From contig JXTB01000127.1 of assembly GCA_002914805.1 (NCBI GenBank), forward strand, positions 331,858-395,857: a stretch of 64,000 nt of DNA. Direction: 5' to 3'. Shown here one piece after another: positions 33,891 through 45,860 of the stretch. This DNA comes from Parasponia andersonii. Its lineage: Eukaryota > Streptophyta > Magnoliopsida > Rosales > Cannabaceae. Position 1 is the stretch's first letter, and each line of letters starts with the position of its first letter. Below the pieces are notes generated by a model. The model did no database searches and had not been told where the DNA came from. It was given only the letters and a program-made list of their open reading frames with translations. Position numbers and translations under genes: made by a program.

Positions 33891-34299
33891 CAGGAAGAGT
33901 TTTAAACGTGACCAGCCAAGCACACTCTTTGGTCCTAACTCAAAATGATATCACTATACCTCTTCTTCTTTGTCCTCCACTTTCTCGTATCTTTCTTGCA
34001 TGGGTTGTGGTGGTTAGAAGTAGATAGTGAAGACTCTTATATCACTTAGAGGATTGGATCCTTTCATGTTGTATCATATATGACATCTACTTTTTTTTAT
34101 CATATTCCAACTGTCTTAAACAGGGTTTTTCGTTTTGATTTCAAACTGTTCCACGTTCATGTCCTGTCTCCCTTAATCTCTTTACTTTTTTATTGACCAT
34201 GTTATTTAACACAACTTCTTTTCATTCAATTTCAGACATAGGAGTTTCCATATTTTTAACTTCTTTTCTGTTTGTAGTTCTCATAAGTTCAAACATTGT
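33891..34299. other. Unassigned stretch
   Basis: Moderately AT-rich. No frame over 60 residues and no repeat ends or RNA features seen. Confidence 0.4.
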
Positions 34300-34679
34300 A
34301 GGGTGACATATAGACACTAGAGGATCTGACATATGAGAAGCAGAAGGAATTCATTATGGGGTTAAAACTACCAGAACAAGTCCCTCTAATCTCCTTCCAC
34401 TCTGAAGCTAGTATTGCCCCAGGAGTCCTTGCCACCAAGACTCAAACAGCTTATGCAGAGCTTCCTTAGCTTGCCTTTCTAAAGGAAGCATGCCTTTCTA
34501 AAGTTTGACACGAGGAGTTTGAAAACTTTCTTCAAGCAGGACGTTAGGTACCTATAGTGATGCCTATATCCACTGCTATGGCTTTGTGTGCACTCCACCT
34601 ACAGCTGTGCTATGAGGCTTCCACAGCATTGGTATTCCCTACGGCCTTCTTTGCCTCTTCAACAACAATTTAAACAATA

Positions 34680-35122
34680 GAGGCTAGGCCTCTTCAACAA
34701 TAATTTAAACAATAGAGGTCTTATGACTGATTAATAGAGCTTCCTTCAATGCATTATCTTCAATTATGTACTTTACTAAGTCCACTCAATAATAGTCATC
34801 GATGTCACTAGAAGAATCCACTTCTTTGAATACATTGAAGGATATTACTTAGTTCGTTCTCCTTTGTATACATCAATGACTGTCCTCTCAGTTGCTAAGA
34901 ACGGTGTTCCAAGGATAATTTGAAAATTTTCATTTTCCTCCATTTCAAGGACAATGAAATGAGCAAGAAAATACAACATGTCCACTTTCACAAGACCATT
35001 CTCAATGATTCCTCTTGGATACTTGATAAACTTATCCGCAAATTGGAGCATTATTGTAGTTTACCTTGCCTCACCTAAGCCAAGTTTTTAAAAGATAGAA
35101 AATAGCATTAAATTGACACTGG
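34680..35122 (-). pseudogene. Athila protease and linker (fossil)
   Basis: The minus strand resumes just below the insertion with the active-site neighbourhood SVNLM..SIFKKLGLGEA, then (34845-35051) LQFADKFIKYPRGIIENGLV, FIVLEMEENENFQIILGTPFL and RTVIDVYKGE, all standard Athila protease phrases. The downstream linker (DIDDYY, NALKEALLISHK) at about 34700-34800 matches the one at 61300-61390. Broken. Confidence 0.85.
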
Positions 35123-35127
35123 CTCCT

Positions 35128-35335
35128 TGTTAGTTAGAATGTGCAAAAGTAAAATCACGCACTCCGATGCAAGGGCACACAGTTACAAGTAATGTAGATA
35201 TGAAAGTAGAATGAGTATTGAACTTACAGGGATTGATTTATAACTCAATGCTAAGTACCAAAATTATCTCAACCCTAACTTTATTCAAACAACCATAATA
35301 CAGATTTTAAAGAAATAAAATAAAGATGACTAAAT
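35128..35335 (-). repeat. 3' LTR of the Athila derivative, smaller part
   Basis: The last 208 bases of the LTR, on the other side of the inserted chromovirus. They match 45861-46040 (shared phrase ATCTCAACCCTAACTTTAT) and end TTAGTTAGAATGTGC-side at 35128. Confidence 0.85.
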
Positions 35336-37358
35336 TATAAAAACCCGGATTTTGGGAGTTTAATTTGGACAATTTACCAATTTTTCGGATATAATATTCG
35401 GAGGATTAATTTGCAAAAGTTTTGTGCAGAGGGACTAAATTATAATTTTTGGGGAACTAAATTGATAGAGATTTGAAATTTGGGGACTTATGTGTAATTT
35501 TTAAAAAATTACACAGCCCTATAAGACAAGGCTACGTGCCCTGTCCTTTTCTTTTCACTCTCTCTCTTCTCCCCCGATCTCTCTCTCTCTCTCTCTTTTT
35601 CTGCGTTTCTTGGCCAGAAGAAGCAGAGGCCACTGCAGAAGCCGCTCCGGTCGTCGTCCACCCGCGCCGAAGCTCCGCCGCCCCTCGCCAGCCGCCACCG
35701 TCTCCTGCAACGCCAGAAATCCTCCAAGTCACCGTTTCGGTTTTTTCATCACCGGCGACGATTCTGACCACCATTCGACCTCCAACCAATCCCGTTAGAT
35801 TCGTCTCGTCTCAAGGATCATCAAGGTATATATATCTCAATCCCATTCTGTCTGGATTGAAAGTTGCCATTTTTGTGTATTTTGAATTTAAGTTTGACTT
35901 TTTGATCCAGCCATTGGATTGAGTTTCTGTTGTTATTTTTGGAATGTAATCGGAAAATGGAGAAGTTTGATATATATATTACCTATGTTTGGTGATTAGC
36001 ACAAAAATCGAGATCAGACGGTCGAGATTTACCTCATTTTGTGTGCCACCGGCCCGGTGTGGGCCCGGACCTGAATTGGACAAGTTATATGTCTAATCTA
36101 GCTATTTTGAGTGCTAGGAATTCAGCGAAGAGGTCCGTTTGTGGAATTGAAGCTCCGGTGAGAAGTCGGTTTTTCACAAGAGGACGATCGAGGGCTTGGA
36201 ATTGGTTCCTGAGCCTCCGGACGATCATCAACGACACCTTAAGGTTTCAATAGTGTGGCATTGCTATTCGAGCGAGGTAGGGACTCAATTACCTCTGTTT
36301 TATATCATTTTTGAATAAAACTTATTTTCTGCAATATATGAGAACAAATGTGATTTTTGGTTTCTCGAATATTTGTGATGGGCATTGGTTGTATGAGATA
36401 TATACTGTATTGCTCTGAGAATTTTCTGAGTGCAGATTATTTTGGGTATATTAAAAGTAGGGCCATTATGCTGCCCGTTTTTCTATAAAAACCTAGTATG
36501 CTGATTTTACTGAAAAACCAGAGCATGATTATTTTCACACTTCAGTTCTGTATTGCACGTGTCATAGGATCATACATGAGCACCGTGTTAGCATTGTGGG
36601 TTTACAATTTGGCGTTGCATGCTCCACTGTCGGCAAAAGTCCGTAGACTCGCGCGAGAGTTTGTTACTTCTAATTATCTCCCCATTTGACAGGTGTAGGC
36701 AATCAGGTTGCCACTCTAGGTTTAGTAGGCGACACAAGGGTGTCCCCTCCGGGTATGGGCTTAGGTATCAGGCAAGCTATTAGGCATACTTGGATTATAG
36801 ATATATGTATGGTTTGGACTAAACTAATCATGCAGGAATTCCCCATCACTAAAAATTTTTCGATCGAGGTAATTGTTTTTCTTACTGGGCATTTTATGCT
36901 CACCCCCTACCTTCTTCCTCAGGTGGTGTCCAGTGCGATCTTGGTGATCAAGTAGAGTAAGAGGTCATCTTGATTGCAGTTCATCTCTTGGTAATGTTAG
37001 GATTTTGTTGTCGTAGTCTTTGGACTATTTGGGTTTTGTATTAGCATTGGACCAAGATTATTGCTTTCTATTTTGTCTGCGAACTTATGTATGCCATTCT
37101 GGTATTTGACTTTTGTTCTGGATGATGGTGATGCTTGGGCTTTTATATGACTTTGTGATTTTTATTTATTATTCAGTCTATGGTTAATGGTGTATATGAC
37201 CTGTGGGAGTGATTCACGGGGTGGAATTCTAATTATTTTATTTAAATGGACCGTTTTTATAAAAACTAGAACTTTTGACACTTTTCAAATAAATCAAGGA
37301 ATTTCCTACCTTTGTGAAATTCTCTTTCTGCCACTAGCGCGGATTTTGGGTCGTGATA
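35336..37358 (+). repeat. 5' LTR of the inner chromovirus, 2.0 kb
   Basis: Starts TATAAAAACCCGG and ends GGGTCGTGATA. It carries a CT-rich tract (35566-35600), then a GC-rich block (about 35620-35740), unusual in this AT-rich window. Open frames there (35473-35922 and others) belong to no known protein. Same architecture as the 3' LTR. Confidence 0.95.
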
Positions 37359-37365
37359 GAAATTT

Positions 37366-37377
37366 TGGTATCAAAGC
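37366..37377 (+). other. Primer-binding site, tRNA-Met type
   Basis: TGGTATCAAAGC, one base off the standard, 7 bases after the LTR. Confidence 0.9.
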
Positions 37378-37491
37378 TTTGAGTTTAACAGCTCGGACAT
37401 ATCATTATTAAACTAGATTGAAGTTGTTTTTATGACAAGCATGCATCATTATCTCACAAACAGTTTAGCATATTGTTTTAGACTTGTAGTC

Positions 37492-38239
37492 ATGCCTCCT
37501 AGAAGAGTTCTGAGGCACCAGCCGGGTGCCGAACCTCCTCGTCCGGATTTCACTCATCTGATTGAGGTAATGCAGCAGGCATTCATCCAGATTAGCAATC
37601 CAGACTATCAGCCTCCAACTTCGAGGGAACGTCAGTTGGATCAGGCTAATCATCTCTAGTGGTTCATCCATCTCCAGCCAGGGCAGTTTAATGGCAGACC
37701 AGAAGCTCTCGTGGCAATTGCTTGGTTGCGTGAGATGGAGAGGCCATCGAAGAAGGATTGGATTCCAGGAGGAACCAACGGAGAGGTAATGACAGGAAAG
37801 ATACCAGAAAGAACCAGGGGCAGTGGTCTGCCCAGGGTACTCCGAACAGTGGGAGCTCGAACAATAGTGGTTCTTCAGGGGGTGGCAGAGGTAGTCCATA
37901 TGGAGGATGTTTTGTTTGTGGCCAGCCAGGTCATCGAAAGAAGGAGTGTCCTAACCGTCTGCATAAATCTCCTCTTTCTCAGGGAGGACCACAGAGGAGC
38001 CAGTCTGATCTGTTTCTTATCAGAATACTCAAGCAAAGCTACAACAGTCACAGGGAGCTTCGCAGGCTTTTACTTCCCCTCAGCCTTATCAGCATCAGTA
38101 CCACCCTCAGGGTTTTACTCAGAATTTTTAGACTCCTCAGGCCTCAGGGAGTCAGGGTGGGTGTGGATATGGCAGTAGTGGTCTAGGAACCAGCAGTAGC
38201 CGTCCTGGTTAGGGGAGAGGCAACTAGGGTAAAGGGAAA
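37492..38239 (+). pseudogene. gag: Chromovirus gag (fossil)
   Basis: Starts MPPRRVLRHQPG at 37492, the usual Tekay gag opening. The capsid part is short here. The nucleocapsid knuckle CFVCGQPGHRKKECPN (CX2CX4HX4C) lies near 37905-37955, with Gly/Ser/Gln-rich stretches on both sides (SSNNSGSSGGGRG; QQLQGASQ-type). Several breaks. Confidence 0.85.
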
Positions 38240-38660
38240 GTGACTAGCCAAGCCTATGCTTTTACTAGGGCAGACGAAAATCAGGATCATATCGGCCGAG
38301 GTGTTATTGACGGTATGATCCTTCTTTCACACTCATGGACACATGTTTTGTTTGATACTGGTGCATCTCATTCATTCATATCCTTATTGTTTGCTCAACT
38401 GTTGGGGTTGGAATTTTCTGATTTGGATTATGTATTGATGTTGGATACACCTTTGGGAGGAGTAGCCGATGTATCTAGTGTGTGTAAGTCTTGTCGGGTT
38501 GTTATTGGTGATAGGAAGCTTTTTACTGATTTGATTGTGTTGCCGAAGGAATAGTACGATGTAATACTCGGTATGGATTGGTTGTCGAAATATCGAGCGG
38601 TTGTGGATTGTCGTACGAAGCGGGTGACTCTGTTTCCTAGTGATGGATACCCTATTGTCT
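38240..38660 (+). pseudogene. Chromovirus retropepsin-like protease (fossil)
   Basis: Begins TSQAYAFTRADENQD. Active-site block VLFDTGASHSFIS at about 38345-38385, then DLIVLP and YDVILGMDWLSKYRAVVDC at about 38555-38615. Cleaves Gag-Pol in live relatives. Broken. Confidence 0.9.
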
Positions 38661-38799
38661 ATTAGGCTAGAATGAGTTCATTGAAACCTAGTCCTGTTCT
38701 GAAAGCGTGCATGGGTGGAAGAAAGAAACTTGAGTATTATGGGAACTTGTTTGCCATAGATAGCGAGGTAAGGACAGACAATCAAGACCATAGATTCTG

Positions 38800-39750
38800 G
38801 TGGTGTGTGAGTATTCGAAGGTGTTTCCTGAAGACTTACCGGGGTTACCACCAGATAGAGAGATCGAGTTCTGTATTGAACTAGTTCCTGAAGCTCAGCC
38901 AGTTTCTATTCCAGCCTCTCGCATGACACCTGCTGAGATGGAAGAATTAAGAGAATTGTTGGACGATTTGATTTCCAAGGGCTTTATTCGCAGTAGCTTT
39001 TCTCCTGGTGGTGCTTTTGTTTTGTTTGCGAAGAAAGCTGATGGTTCGTTGAGACTTTGTGTGGATTATCGGAAGTTGAACTAGTTGACAGTGAAGAACA
39101 AGTATCATTTGCCAAGGATAGATGAGTTGTTTGATCAACTCGGTGGTTCAAGGTTCTTCTCTAAGATCGATTCGAGATCCGGTTATCATCAGTTGAAAAT
39201 AAGAGAGGATGATATACCTGAGACAACATTCAGACTCAATATGGTCACTTCAAGTTTCTAGTGATGCCATTTGGTTTGACGAATGCTCCCGCAACATTTA
39301 TGGATCTCATGAATCGGATTTTTAGGCCGTTTTTGTATTGTTTTGTGGTTGTGTTCATCAATGACATTCTGGTGTATTCCAAGACTCGAGAAGAGCATGC
39401 CGAACATCTGGGGATAATACTTAAGACCCTGAGAGATCATCAGTTGTATGCCAAGAAATCGAAGTGTGACTTTTGGATGTCAGAAGTGAAGTTCTTCGGT
39501 CATGTGATTTCTCACGGAGGTATTTCAGTCGATCTCGCTAAGATTGAAGCTATGCTGGAATGGGAAAGATCGAGAAATGTGACGGAGGTAGGTAGTTTCC
39601 TTGGATTGGCAGGCAACTACTGTCGTTTTGTGCAAGATTTCTCGAGAATCGCTTTGCCTTTGACGAAGTTGACCAGGAAGGATGTTAAGTTTGTTTGGGA
39701 TCATGAAAGTGAAGAAGCTTTTGTCAGGTTGAAGCAGAGTTTAACCACTG
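38800..39750 (+). pseudogene. Chromovirus reverse transcriptase (fossil)
   Basis: Lead-in [17 protein letters not shown], then [44 protein letters not shown], the [12 protein letters not shown] block at about 39265-39300 and [13 protein letters not shown] (the catalytic-block position) at about 39345-39385. The thumb/connection follows ([30 protein letters not shown]). The sequence is clearly different from the other chromovirus family in the window. Broken. Confidence 0.9.
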
Positions 39751-40170
39751 CAACTGTTCTTACTCTTTCTGACAATAACGAGCCTTATTTGGTGTATACC
39801 GATGCTTCGAAGATGGGTTTGGGATGTGTCTTGATGCAGAATGGCCGAGTTATGGCTTATGCTTCTTGTCAGTTGAAGCCGCATGAGAGGAACTATCCCA
39901 CCCATGATCTGGAGCATGCAGCAGTGATCTTTGCTTTGAAGATTTGGCGATGTTACTTGTATGGTGTGAAGTTCAACATATTCTCCGATCATAAGAGTTT
40001 GAAGTATCTCTTTACTCAGAAGGATCTAAACTTGAGACAGTGAAGATAGGTTGAGTATATGGAGGATTATGACTTTAACCTATAGTATCATCCTAGTAAA
40101 GGCAATGTTGTAGCTGATGCACTGAGTAGGAAGCCTCATGGTGCACTAGTTGCACTAGTGTTTGAAGACT
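39751..40170 (+). pseudogene. Chromovirus RNase H (fossil)
   Basis: [18 protein letters not shown] near 39790-39840, [20 protein letters not shown], then [20 protein letters not shown] at about 39985-40040 and the end block [12 protein letters not shown] at about 40100-40135. Continues from RT. Broken. Confidence 0.9.
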
Positions 40171-40199
40171 GAAAGAACTCAGTTACGATTGGTGATTAC

Positions 40200-41303
40200 A
40201 ACTTGCAGTACTTCGAGAATGAAGGTGCTGCTTGCCTGAGCAACATTGTGATTTCACCATCTCTTCTCCAGACTGTCCAGCGGAGTCAGTGGCAAGACAG
40301 GGAGTTAAGGACAATCTGGAACCGGCTTCAGAATGGTGAGCAATTAGATGGTTGGAGCACTAACAGAGAAGGGTTTTTACTTTTCAATGGGAAGTTGGCT
40401 ATAGCTGATGACCCTAATCTTCAAGAAACCATTCTAACTAAGACTCACAAATCAAGGTTCATAGTACATCTGGGTAGTACAAAGATTTACCGGGACTTGA
40501 AGCGGCAGTATTAGTGGAAAGGTATGAAGAATGATGTAGCGACTTTTGTGGCTAAGTATTTGATTTGTCAGCGAGTCAAGGCTGAGCACCAGAGACCAGC
40601 TGGATTACTTTAGCCATTGCCAATTCCGGAATGGAAGTGGGACAAGATCACGATGGAATTCATGACTCGTTTACCGAAGACCTTGAGGAAGAATGATGTA
40701 ATTTGGGTGGTAGTCGATCGGTAGACGAAGACTGTTCACTTTGTACCGATCCGGATGGACTACTCACTTACTAAGTTTAGTAGACTATAAGTGGAGAACA
40801 TCATACGCTTGCATAGTGTGCCTTCAAGCATAGTATCTGATTGAGATCCAAGGTTCACTTCTAAGTTTTGGAGAGCCTTGCAGAAAGCATTTAGTACGTA
40901 ATTGGATATCAGTACCGCTGACCATCCTGAGTTAGATGGTCAGTCTGAAAGGACTATTCAGATTCTTGAGGACATGCTACGTTGTTGCATACTGGACTTT
41001 GGTGGGAACTGGGATGATCATCTTCCTTTGGTGGAATTTGCTTATAATAANNNNNNNNNNNNNNNNNNNNNNNNNNNNNNNNNNNNNNNNNNNNNNNNNN
41101 NNNNNNNNNNNNNNNNNNNNNNNNNNNNNNNNNNNNNNNNNNNNNNNNNNNNNNNNNNNNNNNNNNNNNNNNNNNNNNNNNNNNNNNNNNNNNNNNNNNN
41201 NNNNNNNNNNNNNNNNNNNNNNNNNNNNNNNNNNNNNNNNNNGACGAAGATGTACGAGAAGTACCCTCATTTGTTTGACTTTCAGTCAAAAGTTGTATTA
41301 TGA
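40200..41303 (+). pseudogene. Chromovirus integrase (fossil, with gap)
   Basis: N-terminal zinc-finger region at about 40400-40600 (THKSRFIVHLGSTKIYRDLK; later [12 protein letters not shown]-type). Catalytic core at about 40640-41050 ([57 protein letters not shown]), cut by the gap at 41051. After the gap only a short end (KYPHLFDFQSKVVL, 41243-41303) remains. In relatives, several hundred residues including the C-terminal domain and chromodomain lie between, so the gap is probably shorter than the missing DNA. Broken. Confidence 0.85.
41051..41242. other. Assembly gap (192 N)
   Basis: Unknown bases inside integrase of the inner chromovirus. Confidence 0.99.
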
Positions 41304-41348
41304 TGTAAACCTTGACTTGTACTTTGAATTTCGGGACAAAATTCTTTT

Positions 41349-41361
41349 AAGGAGGGGAGAA
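41349..41361 (+). other. Polypurine tract
   Basis: AAGGAGGGGAGAA directly before the 3' LTR start TGTAAAAATCC. Confidence 0.9.
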
Positions 41362-41576
41362 TGTAAAAATCCAGATTTTAGGAGGGTAATTTGGACAATT
41401 TACCAATTTTTCGGATATAATACTAGGGGGATTAATTTGCAAAAGTTTTGTGCAGAGAGACTAAATTGCAATTTTTTGGGGACTAGATTGATATAGATTT
41501 GAAATTTGGAGACTTATGTGCAATTTTTGAAAAATTGCACAGCCCTATAAGACAGGGCCACATGCCCTGTCCTTTT

Positions 41577-41639
<63 letters not shown>

Positions 41640-43519
41640 GTTTGTCGGCCAGAAGAAGCAGGAGCCACTCTGGCCGTCGTCTGCCCGTGCCACCGACCGG
41701 CATCGACCCACCAGACTGCGCCGAAGCTCTGCCGCCCCTTGCTAGCCACCGCCGTCGCTTGCAACGCCAAAAATCCTCCAAGTCGCCGTTTCGGGTTTTT
41801 TGTCATCGGCGACGATTTCGACCAACATTCGACCTCCAACCGTTCCCGTTGGATTTGTCTCATCTCAAGGATCATCAAGGTATATATATCTCAACCCTAT
41901 TTTGCCCGAATTGAAAGTTATCATTTTTGGGTATTTTGAGTTTAAGTTTGACTTTTTGATCCGGCTGTTAGATTGAGTTTCTGTTGTCATTTTTGGAATG
42001 TACTCAGAAAATGGAGAAGTTCGATATATATATATATTGCCTATGTTTGGTGATCGGCACGGAAATCGATATCAGACGGTCAAGACTTGCCTCGTTTTGT
42101 GTGCCACCAGCCCGGTATGGGCTCGGACCCGAATTGGACAAGTTATATGTCTAACCTAGCTATTTTGGGTGCTAGGAATTTAGCAGAGAGGTCCATTTGT
42201 GGAATTAAAGCTCCAGTGAGAAGTTGGTTTTTCACAAGAGGATGATCGAGGGCTTGGAATTGGTTCCCGACCCTGTGGGGAATTGTCAATGACACCTTGA
42301 GGATTCAATAGTGTGGTATTGCTATTTGAGCGAGGTAGAGACTCAATTACCTCTGTTTTATATTATTTTTGAATAAAACTTATTTTCTGCAACATATGAG
42401 AACAAATGTAATTTTTGGTTTCTCGAATATCTGTGACGGGAATTGGTTGTATGAGATATATACTATATTACTCTGGGAATTTTTTTAGTGCAGGTTATTT
42501 TTGGTATATTAAAAATAGGGCCATTATGCTGCCCGTTTTTCTATAAAAACCTAGTATGCTGATTTTACTGAAAAACCAGAGTATTGCATGTGTCATAGGA
42601 TCATACATGAGCACCATGTTACCATCATGGGTTTACAGTATGGCACTACGTGCCCCACCGTCGGTGAAAGTCTGTAAACTAACGCGGGGGTTTGTTACTT
42701 CTTATTATCTCCCCATTTGGCCGGTGTAGGCAATCCGATTACCTCTCCAGGTTTGGTAGGCGACACACGGGTTTTCCCTCTTGTTATAGGCTTAGGTATC
42801 AGGCAGGCTGTTAGGCATACTTAGTGCCATCATCCTGGGTTTCCATAGATAAGAGGATGAGAGATCATGGGTATGGGTTGATTTGTGTCATGTGCATATG
42901 AATTGAATGGTTTTGATTACACTGCTTTTTATATATATATATGGATTTCTAGTTTGGATTATATATATATGTATGGTTTGGACTAAACTAACCATGCAGG
43001 AATTCCCTATCACTAAAATGTTTTTGATCGAGGTAATTATTTTTCCTACTGGGCATTTTATGCTCACCTCCCTACCTTCTTCCTCAGGTGGTGTCTAGTG
43101 CGATCTTGGTGATCAAGTGGAGTAAGAGGTCAGCTTGATTGCAGTTCGTCTCTTGGTAATGCTAGGAGTTTGTTGTCATAGTCTTTGGACTATTTGGGTA
43201 TTATATTAGAATTGAACCAAGATTACTGCTTTCTATTTTGTCTGTGAACTTATGTATGCCAATCTGGTATTTGACTTTTGTTGTGGATGATAGTGATGCT
43301 TGGGCTTTTATGTGACTTTGTGATTTTTAATTATTGTTCAGTCTTTGTTTAATGGTGTACACTATGGGAGTAGTTCACTTGATGGAATTCTGATTATTTT
43401 ATTTAAATAGACAATTTTTATAAAAACTAGAACTTTTGTCACTTTTCAAATAAATCAAGGAATTTCCCACCTTTGTGAAATTCTCCTTCTACCACTGGCC
43501 TGGGTTTTGGGTCGTGACA
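41362..43519 (+). repeat. 3' LTR of the inner chromovirus, 2.2 kb
   Basis: Starts TGTAAAAATCCAG and ends GGGTCGTGACA. Aligns along its full length with the 5' LTR. Contains the long CT microsatellite at 41581-41637. Confidence 0.95.
41581..41637 (+). repeat. CT dinucleotide microsatellite
   Basis: (TC)28 in the 3' LTR. The matching place in the 5' LTR (35579-35596) has only about 9 repeats. Confidence 0.95.
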
Positions 43520-43524
43520 TAAAT

Positions 43525-44937
43525 AATCATGTAAAATGAATGAAAGCAAGTAATAAGAAAAATGTCTAGGTTTCCTAATTCCCCAACCTTCCTTTAAACA
43601 TGCAATCTCTCAATTTCCCTCTTACATTAATTAATCTACTAGAGTTTCAACCGAGAATTTAAATATATTTACAAACTCCTTTCCAGGACATGAGTGAAAA
43701 TACTTGGACAAGCTAATATGTTACTCCTAACTTAAATTGACTAAATTCATTAAGTTTAGTTATTTGCACACAAAGGTTGCATAACTCACGTAGGTATATT
43801 CCTATCCTATGCAAACTCACCCTACATTAGGTGATCTTATGTTATTTTACCTATGTCCAAACCTAAATTCCCCTTCCCAAGTTCATAAAGATCTCACTCA
43901 ACAATCTATTAGGTGATCAATTAAATACAGGCAATAAGTACAAGGTAAAACAAATAACTCAACAATGGATTTGATTATTAAAATATGAGAGAAATAAATA
44001 AACAAAATATTCATGGCTAGTTCACATAGTAAAACTAGATAAAGAAATATTTACTTCATAATATAAGTCGGGAATAATAGCATTTGAATACCTCAAAATC
44101 AAGAAATACAAATATCAAAAAGAAAAGAGTTTTAGAATTCCCCCTCTTTGAAGAGCTTGAAGGTGTTCATGGAGATTATCAATCTCCTCCTCCAAACCTG
44201 TTTTTGCTCTCTTAAATCCTCCCTCAAAGATTTGCTCTCAAAATTATTACTCTCTAAATATGAAAAATACAAAACCAAGCTCACAAGAAAATAAAGAAAA
44301 GATAGTATGAGCAAAGGGTGGTGTTGATATTCTGGAGGAAATCAAGAAATGAAAGATTGAAGCATGTATTCATCTTCTTCTTCCTCTTCTTTCTCTCCTT
44401 CCATGGCTGTCTCCCTCTCTTTTTCTCTATCCCAACATGTCTCTTTCAAGCCCAAAGATAGAGTTTTAAATAGGTGACTTATAAAACTTAAGGAAGGATG
44501 AATCTGGTCCTTTGGATTATCAAAAAGTAAATCTCGATTGTCAATTATTGACCTAGGACGTAGATAGTGGCACCATTACTCATTCTGTGGTGCCAAAAGT
44601 TCCCGAGAGTTCGTGCTACAGTGCTACTTTTCCATTGGTTTGGCATCGTAACTTCCCAAGTGCACTATTTGTTTGTTTGATCTCAGATATGCCTTATTTT
44701 CATTGTGTTAGGACCGTATCAAATTAAACATCGATCTCAATGGTTTTAAAAACCCATTTGTAAGGTAGAAATTCACCTTAATTCACATCAAACACTCTTA
44801 TTTTATTCTTCTATCCACACAAACAAATGCGACAACAAAGCAACAAGAAAAACACTTGAACAACTTAATTCAAATAATAACATAGCAAAACTTAAGGCAT
44901 AATAGCAATAGATAACTCCAATTTTATAGATTTAACA
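43525..44937 (-). repeat. 3' LTR of the Athila derivative, larger part
   Basis: Starts TGTTAAATCTATAAAATTGG at 44937 (minus strand). It is aligned throughout with the LTR at 45861-47399, including a shared stretch of related text at 43550-44150 against 46070-46680. Interrupted at 43520-43524 (duplicated TAAAT) by the chromovirus. Confidence 0.85.
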
Positions 44938-45836
44938 CAAATCTAAACTTAAGATTTTGCTAGTCCTCAAGTAAAAGAAAACAAAAACACCTAAAAATAT
45001 ACAAGAGGTATTATACTGACACTTATGATTTCCAATTGGTTCCTCAGTACTCCCATAATAGCATAACTTAAAAAAAATGCAAATATTAACTAGGTATTAA
45101 GCATAACTCAAGAACACATCCCAATTCAGATTGGATTTTTCATGTGTGTGTATGCTTTTTTCCTATCATTATGTGAAATCCAGATACGTTTATGCAAACA
45201 TATATTGGACATAAAATCTTAAAGGTAACAATCAACTTCCATAAGTTTGTTTTTCAAATCTATCTCTACTAATCTAGATAAACACAATACCAAGGATCAA
45301 AAGGTCTTCATTAAGATTATAATATTGGCTTTGGTGAAGGTATGATATTTTGAATAAAGTAAGCTTAAATCACCCTTAAGCACATTAACTCAAGGACTCA
45401 TGTTGAGCTATTCGTTCACACACCTATAAAATCAAAATTTCTTTTTCTTCCATCAACACATAGCCAAACACTTATTCTTTTTTTTTTCCCTTTCTTTTTT
45501 GTTGTTGTCAAGTTGCACACTCCTAAACTTATTTCCTTTTTTCTCTCTCTTTTTTTATGTTTTTACAATCTCACTCCATCCATCCTCCCATAACACAACA
45601 TAGCTCAAAATAATTCAATAAAAAAAGTCAATATGCTCAAGGGATAAATGTTGAATGATATTATTTTATGTTAAGCTATTGTGTACATAGTTTAAGCAGA
45701 AAAAGGCTTTACAAGGCTCAAAATGGATGTACTAGGGATAAAATATATCATGGTTGGCTTCAAAAAAAGAAAAGAAAAGTTTGAAGTAAAATTAGAATTG
45801 ATTGGTATTAGTATTAACAAAGAAAAAGTATTTCAA
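44938..45836 (-). other. Non-coding interior of the Athila derivative
   Basis: No gag or pol phrase is seen on either strand. Near its 3' side the minus strand reads CTTGAGGACTAGCAAAATC (about 44952-44970), an expression typical of the region before the Athila 3' LTR. The rest is AT-rich with poly-T/A runs (45480-45560). The absence of coding fits a non-autonomous element rather than an eroded full copy. Confidence 0.7.
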
Positions 45837-45854
45837 TCCTTGGCAACGGCGCCA
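45837..45854 (-). other. Primer-binding site, tRNA-Asp
   Basis: The minus strand reads TGGCGCCGTTGCCAAGGA, nearly the exact Athila primer site. Confidence 0.9.
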
Positions 45855-45860
45855 AAAACT

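Larger units (their letters stand above)
35336..43519 (+). mobile_element. Chromovirus (Tekay/Del-like), innermost layer, 8.2 kb
   Basis: All structural parts are present: 5' LTR (35336-37358), Met primer site (37366-37377), gag, protease, RT, RNase H, integrase, polypurine tract (41349-41361) and 3' LTR (41362-43519), with target duplication TAAAT on both sides (35331-35335, 43520-43524). About 22 differences were counted by eye over the first 215 or so aligned bases of the two LTRs (near 10%), mostly transitions. This suggests an insertion some millions of years old, younger than its host LTR. Coding part broken in a dozen or so places. It contains a sequence gap. Confidence 0.95.

Noticed and set aside
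35473-35922. 149-residue open frame with Pro/Ala-rich part as a host gene
   Set aside because: It lies wholly within a chromovirus LTR; the GC-rich block keeps several frames open at once, and the 3' LTR has the same pattern at 41499-41939.
36703-36955. Overlapping frames near 36.7-36.95 kb as small genes
   Set aside because: Inside the chromovirus 5' LTR; the matching part of the 3' LTR (about 42.7-43.1 kb) does not keep the same frames.
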